Notes: generated by a model from the letters alone, not told the origin. Positions 15,895 to 22,839 are shown, numbered from the stretch's first letter. The stretch: 64,000 nt of DNA from Flavobacteriales bacterium UBA1937 (GCA_002337005.1 DDFD01000087.1:1-64000); one strand, 5' to 3'. A program made the numbers and translations.

Positions 15895-16521
15895 ATGAAA
15901 ACCATTGGCGTAACTAATTTTTTAGCCAAAAGTTTTAACGTTTTTCCTTTCGAAGGAGAATGGCTAGAATCTTTTGGCGAGCCTGAGAAAAACTTCACGA
16001 TGGTTCTGTATGGAGATCCAGGAAACGGAAAGACAGAATTTGCAGTGAAGTTCACCAAATATCTTACAAATTTTGGTAGAGTTGCTTATTGTTCTTATGA
16101 ACAAGGCATCAGTAAGAGCCTTCAAGATGCGTTCAAACGCAATAAAATGGAGGATGAAAGTGGTAAAATCATCATCACTTCTGGTGGTTCTTTCAGTGAT
16201 TTAATTGATTTACTTAAAAGAAATCGCAGTCCACAAATTATCGTGATAGACAGCTTAGATTACATGAGATTGACAACGGAGCAATTTAAAACGCTTATTA
16301 AATTATTTCCACGAAAAGCCTTTGTAATTATTTGTTGGTCTAAAAATGAGCATCCAAAAAGCCAATACGCCAAAGATATTGAGTATATGGCAGATATTAA
16401 AAGCTACGTGAAGGATTTTGTAATTGAAAATCCACGCTCTAGATTCGGTGGCAATAAGCCTTTTATAATATGGAAAGACCGCCACAAAAAACAACAAAAA
16501 CAACCTTCTTTATTTGATTAA
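15895..16521 (+). CDS. RecA/RadA-like P-loop ATPase
   Basis: The 208-residue protein has Walker A YGDPGNGKTE (about 39-48), a RecA-type second strand (VAYCSYEQGIS) and Walker B IIVIDSLDYM (about 115-124). It resembles the RadA/KaiC ATPase core without additional domains. In phages such proteins assist recombination or replication. It ends KKQQKQPSLFD, a PIP/clamp-like motif (QPSLFD resembles the beta-clamp motif QLSLF), so it may bind the host DNA clamp. Confidence 0.75.
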   Translation: MKTIGVTNFLAKSFNVFPFEGEWLESFGEPEKNFTMVLYGDPGNGKTEFAVKFTKYLTNFGRVAYCSYEQGISKSLQDAFKRNKMEDESGKIIITSGGSFSDLIDLLKRNRSPQIIVIDSLDYMRLTTEQFKTLIKLFPRKAFVIICWSKNEHPKSQYAKDIEYMADIKSYVKDFVIENPRSRFGGNKPFIIWKDRHKKQQKQPSLFD

Positions 16522-16522
16522 T

Positions 16523-16795
16523 ATGAGAAAACCAAAGTTAAATTTTGACATTACAAAATCTGTAAAAGACTTTACACATAAAAAATCTGTAGCTTTTGAA
16601 ACAAAAATAATATTGTATGTATTAGAAAAAAAAGGAATTAAAGATTTTGATGTTAAAAAATTTTCAAGAAAAGGTGAAACTGTAAAAAATTATGGAGCTC
16701 CAATTCATACTTTAAGATATGACGGCATATTTATATTTAGAAGATTTATTGGTGATTTTAATGGGTTACAATATAGATATGAAATAGATGTATAA
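16523..16795 (+). CDS. Hypothetical protein
   Basis: A 90-residue basic protein (MRKPKLNFDITKSVKDFTHK...) starts one base after the preceding stop. Predicted helix then beta strands (HTLRYDGIFIFRRFIGDF). No family recognised. Its stop lies in GTATAAC, the border of the cassette at 16790. Confidence 0.5.
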   Translation: MRKPKLNFDITKSVKDFTHKKSVAFETKIILYVLEKKGIKDFDVKKFSRKGETVKNYGAPIHTLRYDGIFIFRRFIGDFNGLQYRYEIDV

Positions 16796-17139
16796 CGCCC
16801 AAGCAGCTTTGAGTTCGTGCTGCATTTTGAAACCGAACGCTTCACTTTAACAACAAAATTTGACATGGAAACGAAACTTGATAATACCACCGAACCGCAG
16901 CATGACGCAAAACTGCCTGTTAGCAGTAGTTTTGATGATGATATAGAAATTGATTTGTTTTTAAGTACTCAACCAATACTTACAGAGGAGGAAGAAAAAG
17001 AACAAATGGATAGAATTAACAAAGGCTGTGATTTAATAAGAAAGATGGGTTTAACTCCAAATATTCCAGAGCCGTATTAAATTACTGCTAACAAGCAGCT
17101 TTGCGAAGTGCGAAGCATTTTGCAAAACTGGTGTTATAT
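16790..17139. repeat. attC-like bordered single-gene cassette
   Basis: The 71-residue gene at 16865 is flanked by related repeats, AAGCAGCTTTG...GCATTTTGAAA at 16801-16831 and AAGCAGCTTTG...GCATTTTGCAAA at 17091-17119. A perfect 10-bp inverted repeat GTTAGCAGTA / TACTGCTAAC lies near 16919-16928 and 17083-17092, and outer TATAAC / GTTATA at the borders. TAAC...GTTA with internal hairpins recalls integron attC or related cassette repeats, but there is no integrase here. Confidence 0.45.
16865..17080 (+). CDS. Hypothetical acidic cassette protein
   Basis: A 71-residue acidic protein (METKLDNTTEPQHDAKLPVS...; FDDDIEIDLFL; LTEEEEKEQMDRINKGCD) framed by repeats, so probably a mobile single-gene insertion. 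No family recognised. Confidence 0.5.
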   Translation: METKLDNTTEPQHDAKLPVSSSFDDDIEIDLFLSTQPILTEEEEKEQMDRINKGCDLIRKMGLTPNIPEPY

Positions 17140-17141
17140 TC

Positions 17142-17181
17142 TCCCAAACGGTTTTTTGCGTGGTTCGATTCCACGCTGGGA
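17142..17181 (+). ncRNA. Minimal tRNA-like element E2
   Basis: TCCCA (17142-17146) pairs with TGGGA (17177-17181), connector AACGGTTTTTT, and GCGTGG-TTCGATT-CCACGC (17158-17176) forms the T-arm. Compared with E1 the T-stem sequence is entirely different yet fully paired, and loop and connector are unchanged. ACA follows. A gene starts 22 nt downstream. Confidence 0.7.
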
Positions 17182-17203
17182 ACAAAGAAAATTTAGTAAG
17201 AAA

Positions 17204-17500
17204 ATGGCAAAATATAAGAAGAAACTGAGAATTGAAAACGCTACTTCTTTTAAGTTAGAATATTCTGAAGATGGCGTAGAACTTAAAATAAAAACTTTTA
17301 AGAGCTATAAGCTTATGGAGCAATTTCATAACCGCCAAACGAATTTCTTATACTTTGCACACCATCGCTATGCATTAATAAACAATGTTTGGCATCAATT
17401 TATAAAGCTAGATTCTCCTTTTGTTTTTCAGAGTAATCTAGAAGTAATTGCAAAGAATTTTGAAGATGCAAATCTTCAAAAACAAATAAACGAAGATTAA
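17204..17500 (+). CDS. Hypothetical early phage protein
   Basis: A 98-residue basic protein (MAKYKKKLRIENATSFKLEY...), predicted alpha/beta. The open frame extends upstream through element E2, but ATG 17204 after an A-rich spacer is the likely start. No family recognised. Confidence 0.55.
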   Translation: MAKYKKKLRIENATSFKLEYSEDGVELKIKTFKSYKLMEQFHNRQTNFLYFAHHRYALINNVWHQFIKLDSPFVFQSNLEVIAKNFEDANLQKQINED

Positions 17501-17523
17501 AATCTTCAAATAAAAACAAAGTT

Positions 17524-17564
17524 TTCCCTAATGGTTTTTACGTGGTTCGATTCCACGCAGGGAA
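17524..17564 (+). ncRNA. Minimal tRNA-like element E3
   Basis: TTCCCT (17524-17529) pairs with AGGGAA (17559-17564), connector AATGGTTTTTA, and CGTGG-TTCGATT-CCACG (17541-17557) is the T-arm. Relative to E1/E2 the fifth acceptor pair changed from A-T to T-A, a compensatory change. AATGGT is identical to the D-loop start in T1. The methyltransferase ATG is 14 nt downstream. Confidence 0.7.
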
Positions 17565-17578
17565 CAAATAGAAAAGTA

Positions 17579-18319
17579 ATGTTAAATAATACACACGCAT
17601 CAGTTTTTACAGGAATAGGAGTATTTGATTTAGCTGCACAGGAAGCTGAATTTACCAATGTTTTTCAAGTGGAATTAGATAAGTGGTGTCATAAAATTTT
17701 AAACCAAAATTTTCCTAATACAGACAAATATTTTGATATAAATGAGTTTAATGCAAAAAAATACAGAGGTTCAATTGGAGTTGTTTCCGGGGGATTTCCC
17801 TGTCAAGATATTTCTATCTCAGGAAGAGGCGAAGGAATTAATGGGAAAAGAAGTGGATTATGGAATGAATACAGTAGAGTTATTTCAGAAGTTTTACCTG
17901 AATACGTCCTCATTGAAAACTCAGCTAGAATCACAAAAAAAGGTCTTGAAAAAGTCTTATATGACCTTTCCGAAATCGGGTATGATGCAGAATGGGAAAA
18001 TTTTTTCGCTACCGAATTTGGGAAATACCATTACAGAGAAAGACTTTACATCCTTGCCTACCCCAATGTACAAAGATGGAGAGGGATATTACATTACATC
18101 AAAAGAAGCCTCGCTAAAGAGAATAGTAAAACAAATCCATTGGATTCACAATGCAGTCCTTTTTTACAATTTGAACAAAGGTTTGGCGAACCCCCAGTTT
18201 TCCGAGTGGATGATGGGCTTGCCAAAAGATTGGACGCTGTTAAAAGACTAGGAGCTTGTGGTAATGCAGTTGTAAAGGATATACCATTAAGAATATTTAA
18301 TGAATTAAAAAAGTTATGA
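17579..18319 (+). CDS. C5-cytosine DNA methyltransferase
   Basis: The 246-residue protein has the m5C-MTase motif order: I FTGIGVFDLA (10-19), IV GGFPCQDIS with catalytic C75, VI IENSARI (ENS for the usual ENV), VIII YRERLYILA (152-160), IX/X FRVDDGLAKRLDAVKRLGAC with GNAVV (229-232). It is short because the target-recognition region is only about 40 residues. An upstream in-frame ATG (17531) lies inside tRNA-like element E3; 17579 gives the normal N-terminus. Likely protects phage DNA from restriction. A second ORF overlaps it out of frame. Confidence 0.9.
   Translation: MLNNTHASVFTGIGVFDLAAQEAEFTNVFQVELDKWCHKILNQNFPNTDKYFDINEFNAKKYRGSIGVVSGGFPCQDISISGRGEGINGKRSGLWNEYSRVISEVLPEYVLIENSARITKKGLEKVLYDLSEIGYDAEWENFFATEFGKYHYRERLYILAYPNVQRWRGILHYIKRSLAKENSKTNPLDSQCSPFLQFEQRFGEPPVFRVDDGLAKRLDAVKRLGACGNAVVKDIPLRIFNELKKL
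17742..18251 (+). CDS. Overlapping out-of-frame ORF with methyltransferase-associated motifs
   Basis: This 169-residue frame lies entirely inside the methyltransferase gene in another frame and starts right after a TAA (TAAATG). It contains TFPKSGMMQNGKIFSLP (75-91), SLPTPMYKDGEG (104-115) and LANPQFSEWMMGLPKDWTLL (148-167). These match the recurring phage pattern W/FPxSGMMxNGxxxxLP ... PTP ... NPxFxEWMMGxPxxWT, found in stand-alone or C-terminal parts of phage methyltransferase proteins. Chance conservation of all three blocks in order is unlikely, so both frames may be translated. Confidence 0.6.
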   Translation: MSLMQKNTEVQLELFPGDFPVKIFLSQEEAKELMGKEVDYGMNTVELFQKFYLNTSSLKTQLESQKKVLKKSYMTFPKSGMMQNGKIFSLPNLGNTITEKDFTSLPTPMYKDGEGYYITSKEASLKRIVKQIHWIHNAVLFYNLNKGLANPQFSEWMMGLPKDWTLLKD

Positions 18320-18495
18320 CCAACCTACAATTCATAGAGCTATTAAAACGTGCTTTTTTCGAGTATTTTTTTATGAGAAAAGCAGGCAAAAAACCTAGCC
18401 TTATGAATTTAGAGGATTTAGTAGAATTATTTAAAAATCAAGTTATAGAACAATATAAAAACCAACAAGATGAACTCAACAACGATAAAAAATAA
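18316..18495 (+). CDS. Small hypothetical protein
   Basis: A 59-residue protein (MTNLQFIELLKRAFFEYFFM...) overlaps the methyltransferase stop as ATGA and the next gene by 26 bp, so it is coupled on both sides. No family recognised. Confidence 0.55.
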   Translation: MTNLQFIELLKRAFFEYFFMRKAGKKPSLMNLEDLVELFKNQVIEQYKNQQDELNNDKK

Positions 18496-18931
18496 GCTTT
18501 TTGAAAAGTTCAGTGCATTTGCCATTTCGCAAACTGTATTTCTGCACACTGGCAGAACTACAGATATAGACGAACTTTCTGATGAAGAACTAGCAGAAGT
18601 TTACAAAATTTTCTTTCCTACAGAAATAAATATTGCGGAAAAAGTTTTCATGCTGCAATATGAAAAATTATTAAAAGAGCATCGTTCTATTGTGCTTTCT
18701 ATTGCCACTAGAATAGGACTTAAAGAGCCAGATAGTTGGGATAAATTTAATAATTGGATGCTAAAAAGTAGCATACTTAAGAAAAAATTAAATGATTATA
18801 ACCTTCAGGAGATTAAAGACCTAGAGCGTCAACTAAGAGCTACAGAAAGTAATTACCAAGCATCTGCAGAAAAAGCAGGTAAAAAAGCTTGGTATCACAA
18901 AAATAAATTTCCTATACCATCTAAAAATTAA
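18470..18931 (+). CDS. Hypothetical early phage protein
   Basis: A 153-residue, mostly helical protein. The C-terminal half (PDSWDKFNNWMLKSSILKKK, LRATESNYQASAEKAGKKAW) is the type seen in Bacteroidota Mu-like phages before the late genes. It sits where Mu has GemA, but I cannot confirm homology. Confidence 0.55.
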   Translation: MNSTTIKNKLFEKFSAFAISQTVFLHTGRTTDIDELSDEELAEVYKIFFPTEINIAEKVFMLQYEKLLKEHRSIVLSIATRIGLKEPDSWDKFNNWMLKSSILKKKLNDYNLQEIKDLERQLRATESNYQASAEKAGKKAWYHKNKFPIPSKN

Positions 18932-18942
18932 AAAAAAACTAT

Positions 18943-19293
18943 ATGAACGCACTAGATCAACCGATTTCTGAAGTATCAGTAAAAATTGATAATGAAGATA
19001 TGAATATTTTGTTAGAATGCTTATACGCCTGGGGCAACACCTTCAGACCAGAAAGCGTAGAACAAAAAATGAACGTTTTTTCGATGAGAAAACTGAAACA
19101 AAAGCTAGAAATTAGAATAGCTCAAACGAAAGGTACTACAAAATTGTACACGCTAAAGTTAGAACCAGTACAGGCGTATGCTCTAATGAATATTCTAGAC
19201 AAAGTTTATAATATATTGTCGCCAATATGCTATGAGCGAAACGTTTGCAGAAAGTACAAAGACGAGTTTCACCAAAAATTATTAGCAATATGA
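18943..19293 (+). CDS. Hypothetical protein
   Basis: A 116-residue protein (MNALDQPISEVSVKIDNEDM...), predicted helical, ending with overlap (ATGA) into the next gene. No family recognised; part of the early operon. Confidence 0.55.
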   Translation: MNALDQPISEVSVKIDNEDMNILLECLYAWGNTFRPESVEQKMNVFSMRKLKQKLEIRIAQTKGTTKLYTLKLEPVQAYALMNILDKVYNILSPICYERNVCRKYKDEFHQKLLAI

Positions 19294-19712
19294 GATCATT
19301 TTTAGCAATTGGCAAAAAGACAGGTCTTAGAATAGTGTTTAAATACGATTTAAACGGTGTTTTAAGAAGTGTAGAGTTTGACGGCAAATGGACAGATGAT
19401 TTAATTGAAAGGATAAAAGTAAAAATACCAGTAAATGTACAATATTGTATTTCTCAAATTAAAGACCAAAAGCCAAATTCTCAATGGATTTTTAAAGAAC
19501 TCACAGAGCTTTCTTTTGAAGCTTTCTACAAATCTTATCCTAATAAACTAGGCAAAAAAGATTTAGCCCGTAAAACGTGGGACAAAATGAGTGATGCAGA
19601 ACGTATGGACGCTATTCTCTACCTAGATGAATACATACCACTAAAACGAAAAGAAGGAACTAATATTCCTTATGCAAGTTCTTATTTGAACGGTAAATAT
19701 TGGGAGTCATGA
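19290..19712 (+). CDS. Hypothetical protein with replication-protein-like C-terminus
   Basis: ATG 19290 overlaps the preceding TGA, giving 140 residues. The C-terminal part FEAFYKSYPNKLGKKDLARK with a final ASSYLNGKYWES recalls the C-termini of phage replication/DnaT-like proteins (FxxFWxxYPxKxxKxxA...WLNxxxWE). The N-terminal 70 residues are unlike any family I know. Probable DNA metabolism role, low certainty. Confidence 0.55.
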   Translation: MRSFLAIGKKTGLRIVFKYDLNGVLRSVEFDGKWTDDLIERIKVKIPVNVQYCISQIKDQKPNSQWIFKELTELSFEAFYKSYPNKLGKKDLARKTWDKMSDAERMDAILYLDEYIPLKRKEGTNIPYASSYLNGKYWES

Positions 19713-19948
19713 GAATAAATTATGAAAATAAAACCATTGAAGATGCAATAATAGAATTTAATCAATTAACTATTGTAGAACAAGCTAAAGAAACTAACGA
19801 AATTTTAGAAGATTATTTAAAAAAAAGTAGAGAGGATATTTTAACAAAAAGAAAAGAGACTAATAAAACGATTAGAATTAATAAAATATACATAGAAATC
19901 TCTCAGCAACATAGAAAAAACTTAAAAAAACACATGAATGAAAATTAA
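19709..19948 (+). CDS. Small hypothetical protein
   Basis: A 79-residue, strongly basic, helical protein (MRINYENKTIEDAIIEFNQL...) coupled by ATGA to the upstream gene and overlapping the next by 11 bp. No family recognised. Confidence 0.5.
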   Translation: MRINYENKTIEDAIIEFNQLTIVEQAKETNEILEDYLKKSREDILTKRKETNKTIRINKIYIEISQQHRKNLKKHMNEN

Positions 19949-20183
19949 CGGATTTGAATACACAGAAATCGAAGTACTGGAAGCCTTAAGACAAAAAGGA
20001 TATCTAATTTTACCTTATAGAACCTACACAGAAACACCAATACATGGCAGTGGTTTTACTAAAGATTGGTACGATACAAAATGTGCTGTAAAAGCAGATC
20101 AGCTGCCATCAGACGAAAACATTTGGCATAATGTAGCAATAAAAGAATTTCAAAAAGAATTTATAAAACCAAAATTGGTGTAA
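19938..20183 (+). CDS. Small hypothetical protein
   Basis: An 81-residue protein (MKINGFEYTEIEVLEALRQK then GYLILPYRTYTE...). Last gene of the early operon before a terminator. A winged-helix-like start is possible; function unknown. Confidence 0.5.
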   Translation: MKINGFEYTEIEVLEALRQKGYLILPYRTYTETPIHGSGFTKDWYDTKCAVKADQLPSDENIWHNVAIKEFQKEFIKPKLV

Positions 20184-20196
20184 AAATTGTAACTTT

Positions 20197-20221
20197 AAAC
20201 CGTCTTAAATGGCGGTTTTTT
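20197..20221 (+). terminator. Terminator of the early operon
   Basis: AAACCG (20197-20202) pairs with CGGTTT (20213-20218), followed by a T-run. It separates the early operon from the two-gene accessory unit that follows. Confidence 0.65.
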
Positions 20222-20238
20222 AAATTAAATTTATAACT

Positions 20239-20691
20239 ATGAAAAAACTTATTTTATTTTTAGCGCTTATTACATCAGCGCTTTTCTACTCACAGTATCA
20301 AAAACTTGATAGTATTAGCTTACAAAAAACGCTTGAAAAAATTGTGAGTGATACAGGAAAACCTTTTGTAGTAGCTAAACAAAGTCAAGAAGATAGAATT
20401 TTTTATATAAAATTTAAAAATCCTGAAAATGAAAGTGATAATTTAATGATTCTTTATTATCCATCCTACGAAGGCGCTAATGAAGATTTAGAAATTAAAG
20501 GAACTAAAGTTTGGAATATACAAAGCATAAGCGGCAATTTCCTTACTGTTTTCCCAGTTTGGCAAAAGTTTTCTAGCACTAAAACAGATGCAGAAACGCT
20601 ATCTAAAAAAGGATTTGAGTATTACACCACACCCGATGGTAATAGTACAGATTTTGTGAAAATGGGTCCTATTTGGGCAATAAGAATTTAA
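20239..20691 (+). CDS. Exported hypothetical protein, probable moron
   Basis: A 150-residue protein with a Sec signal peptide (MKKLILFLALITSALFYSQY, cleavage near residues 18-19) and a predicted alpha/beta mature part. It lies between two terminators, so it is an independent unit inside the prophage, the usual mark of a lysogenic-conversion gene. No family recognised. Confidence 0.6.
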   Translation: MKKLILFLALITSALFYSQYQKLDSISLQKTLEKIVSDTGKPFVVAKQSQEDRIFYIKFKNPENESDNLMILYYPSYEGANEDLEIKGTKVWNIQSISGNFLTVFPVWQKFSSTKTDAETLSKKGFEYYTTPDGNSTDFVKMGPIWAIRI

Positions 20692-20700
20692 ATTAAAATT

Positions 20701-20964
20701 ATGGCAAATAATAGATTATATATAGTTAACACTGATACTAATGAATATATATGTATAGCAAAATGCAACGATCTTTTTTGGAATCTTGGAAATGAAAATT
20801 TATTAAATAAATTTCTTGAAGCTTCAACAGGGATTGATGGTAAAAAAAACTTAAAAATAGGTTCTGAATTAGATCTTGATTTTTATGAAAAGTATATAAA
20901 AAATGGTACTAATTTTAATTTGGAAAATATTTGGAAATATTTTAATGAAAATACAGACGACTAA
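20701..20964 (+). CDS. Hypothetical protein, partner in accessory unit
   Basis: An 87-residue cytoplasmic protein (MANNRLYIVNTDTNEYICIA...) 9 bp after the exported protein gene and followed at once by a terminator. The opening (NTDTNEYICIAKCNDLFWNL) is an unrecognised small fold. Co-transcribed with the upstream gene. Confidence 0.55.
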   Translation: MANNRLYIVNTDTNEYICIAKCNDLFWNLGNENLLNKFLEASTGIDGKKNLKIGSELDLDFYEKYIKNGTNFNLENIWKYFNENTDD

Positions 20965-20990
20965 ACCGCTAATTTTTAGCGGTTTTTTTT
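20963..20990 (+). terminator. Strong terminator of accessory unit
   Basis: AAACCGCTAA and TTAGCGGTTT (20963-20985, 3-nt loop) followed by eight T. Confidence 0.85.
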
Positions 20991-21036
20991 ATTAAAATAT
21001 TTTACAGATAAAAAAAAGTATTATATTTTCGCATTA

Positions 21037-21228
21037 ATGGAAGCCAAAACAAAAAAAGAACGAACCAATAAAATGTATGAAGATGTAAGGCATGAATATA
21101 AAAAAATGTCAGACATCAAATGCCATGGTGTTTCTAAATACTCACACGATTATATTGTGGTAGTGTTGGCTAATCGTTTTTACAGAAGCCCCAAAACAAT
21201 AGAAAATATTATTTTTAATAGAGTATGA
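21037..21228 (+). CDS. Small HTH-like protein, possible late regulator
   Basis: A 63-residue basic protein (MEAKTKKERTNKMYEDVRHE...). The end YSHDYIVVVLANRFYRSPKT with IENIIFNR looks like a DNA-binding recognition helix. It starts a new unit after a terminator, just before the late regions, the place of Mor/C activators in Mu. An AT-rich TATATTTTCG lies just upstream. Regulatory role is inferred from position. Confidence 0.5.
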   Translation: MEAKTKKERTNKMYEDVRHEYKKMSDIKCHGVSKYSHDYIVVVLANRFYRSPKTIENIIFNRV

Positions 21229-21229
21229 T

Positions 21230-21586
21230 ATGAAAGCAATAATTAAAGAAAGAAACGAAGGTAAAACTTTAGAACTTATAAAAATTGCAGCTGAACAAGG
21301 CTTGTACATCATTGTTAGAAATCAGGAAATGGCATATTATACAAGAGAGCTAGCAGAAAAAAAAGGTTTCCAAATTTTATTCCCCATTACTTATTCAGAA
21401 TTTGATAGAAAAGCATATTATGGTAAAAATATTAAAGGCTTTCTTTTTGATGATTTAGATGCATATATACAAATGAGAAGCCCTAATGTTAGAATATTTG
21501 CATTTACGGCAAGTAATGAAAGTATAGATTTTCCAAAGTCTGAACCTGTTTTTTTTGCTACAAATTTAAAAAATATGAATTTTTAA
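21230..21586 (+). CDS. Hypothetical P-loop-like protein
   Basis: A 118-residue protein 1 bp after the previous gene. RNEGKTLELIKIAAEQGLYI resembles a degenerate Walker A and GFLFDDLDAYIQ a Walker B, but the glycine-rich loop is incomplete. Probably a small phage protein derived from an NTPase; activity doubtful. Confidence 0.5.
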   Translation: MKAIIKERNEGKTLELIKIAAEQGLYIIVRNQEMAYYTRELAEKKGFQILFPITYSEFDRKAYYGKNIKGFLFDDLDAYIQMRSPNVRIFAFTASNESIDFPKSEPVFFATNLKNMNF

Positions 21587-21594
21587 AGCTAAAA

Positions 21595-21625
21595 TTTGCA
21601 CATAAAAAAAATCCGTATATATTTG
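21595..21625 (+). promoter_or_regulatory. Consensus promoter of small RNA unit
   Basis: TTTG (21595-21598), 19 bp, TATATTTG (21618-21625): a perfect match to the phylum consensus with the same spacing as the early promoter. No gene follows before the terminator at 21706. Confidence 0.75.
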
Positions 21626-21631
21626 TTGTCT

Positions 21632-21732
21632 AAATACCAATCAAACTTTATTAAAAGCCTATGAAAATGCTATTTTAAAAACGATTTAACAAGAATTTAA
21701 AATTGAAAACCGCCAAAATAGGCGGTTTTTTT
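21632..21732 (+). ncRNA. Candidate ~100-nt small RNA
   Basis: Predicted transcript from the promoter at 21595-21625 to the terminator at 21706-21732. It holds no ORF longer than five codons (ATG at 21661). It faces the leftward head operon and ends in its 3' end. A prophage-encoded regulatory RNA is the simplest reading. Confidence 0.55.
21706..21732. terminator. Bidirectional terminator
   Basis: AAAACCGCC (21706-21714) with GGCGGTTTT (21721-21729) and T-run to 21732. It ends the small RNA on the plus strand and lies at the 3' end of the leftward head operon. Confidence 0.85.
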
Positions 21733-22309
21733 ATTGCGGTATATAGAAATCATTATCTTCATCATTTAGAAGCTCTAGATCTCCCACTTCAGCTTCTTCA
21801 GATATTTTGGCTGCACTAGCATCGGTAATTATGCATTCAAATGTAATTCGGTATAAGTTCCCAGCGTTCCCGGTATCTTCTGGAGCAAAGCCTACCTTTC
21901 TCATAGCGCTGTAATTTTCGCCTGTAGTAGCGTGTAATCTCGCATTAATAAAATCTAGCAAACCAATAAAATTGAGTGCATCTTCTTGGTTAAATGAACC
22001 ATTAAATGTATTGGCAAATGTCTCATAAAATAGGTAAATATCTATTTGCAGAACCATTTGTTGAAGTTTATCTCCTAAATCTTCTACATTTTTAGAGCGG
22101 AAAGATAAAAAAGCTGCAGGCGTTGGGAACTGTAATTCGTCTTCTAAAAAATTAACCTGGTTGTGCCAAAGATCTAGCCATCGCAATGGTGATTTACCAT
22201 CGTGTTCTGCAATGGTATTTAGGTTGTTATAAAATTCAAGCTCGTTATCATCTAAATCTGCAGATAATTTTTCTGCGAGCTCTAGGTATAGGTTTTGCCA
22301 GTTTTCCAT
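21731..22309 (-). CDS. Hypothetical phage late protein, head-tail region
   Basis: A 192-residue acidic protein (MENWQNLYLELAEKLSADLD...), last gene of the leftward block, coupled to the gpG-like gene (same-base boundary 22309). Features such as FPTPAAFLSFRSKNVEDLGD and LYRITFECIITDASA are like tail-terminator or neck proteins; exact assignment not possible. Confidence 0.6.
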   Translation of the reverse strand: MENWQNLYLELAEKLSADLDDNELEFYNNLNTIAEHDGKSPLRWLDLWHNQVNFLEDELQFPTPAAFLSFRSKNVEDLGDKLQQMVLQIDIYLFYETFANTFNGSFNQEDALNFIGLLDFINARLHATTGENYSAMRKVGFAPEDTGNAGNLYRITFECIITDASAAKISEEAEVGDLELLNDEDNDFYIPQ

Positions 22310-22839
22310 TATTTTAAGGTTTTAAAGTATTGTTTTATTCTATCTATAAACATTTTATCTAATTCATTCATTAGCGTTTCACTTTCACCAATATATTGTC
22401 TTTTAGGTATTTTTATGGTTAATGTTTCATTTTTTGTTAGCGCCATCCATTTCCATTTCTCATCCTCTGTTTTTTTGTACATATACCAAAAAAACCGCTT
22501 CATTTTAGCGCTTACTTTCACCGTAATAGTACCTCCTTCATTATGAATTGCTGCATAATTAAGACCTTCGCCAAAAGAAATATTCACTTCTGTTAAATCT
22601 GCTTTGTCTATTTTACCACTGGCTTTAAGGGCATAAGATTGATTTAATAATTTATGTGTTAAATCATCTTTGCGTTTTACCCAGGGAATGAAAGAAGTAT
22701 CTGTAAAACCTTGCTTAATAAAGGATGCTAAAAAAAATTGTAATGCCTTTTCACCTGCTTTTTTTGGTAGATCTTTCATTACTTCTTCAGCTATTTTCCT
22801 AAAGTCTGGAGTTGGTAAATCAATATTTTTGTTTGGCAT
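22309..22839 (-). CDS. Virion morphogenesis protein (Mu gpG/Phage_tail_S-like)
   Basis: The 176-residue protein has the gpG-type core: YAAIHNEGGTITVKV followed by TIKIPKRQYIGESETL, matching the family pattern YAxxHNxGG...IPxRxFLGxS. In Mu the protein acts in tail or head-tail completion. It follows MuF as in Mu. Confidence 0.82.
   Translation of the reverse strand: MPNKNIDLPTPDFRKIAEEVMKDLPKKAGEKALQFFLASFIKQGFTDTSFIPWVKRKDDLTHKLLNQSYALKASGKIDKADLTEVNISFGEGLNYAAIHNEGGTITVKVSAKMKRFFWYMYKKTEDEKWKWMALTKNETLTIKIPKRQYIGESETLMNELDKMFIDRIKQYFKTLK

Noticed and set aside
15826..17564. E1-E3 as intrinsic terminators
   Set aside because: The T-run is on the 5' side of the hairpin and A-rich sequence follows; coding genes start directly downstream on the same strand.
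15826..17564. E1-E3 as integron attC sites
   Set aside because: No integron integrase and no R/L box order; the invariant T-loop and D-loop-like connector are explained better by tRNA mimicry.
17531..17578. Upstream start for the methyltransferase (ATG 17531)
   Set aside because: It lies inside the E3 RNA element, and the extra residues do not resemble an m5C-methyltransferase N-terminus.
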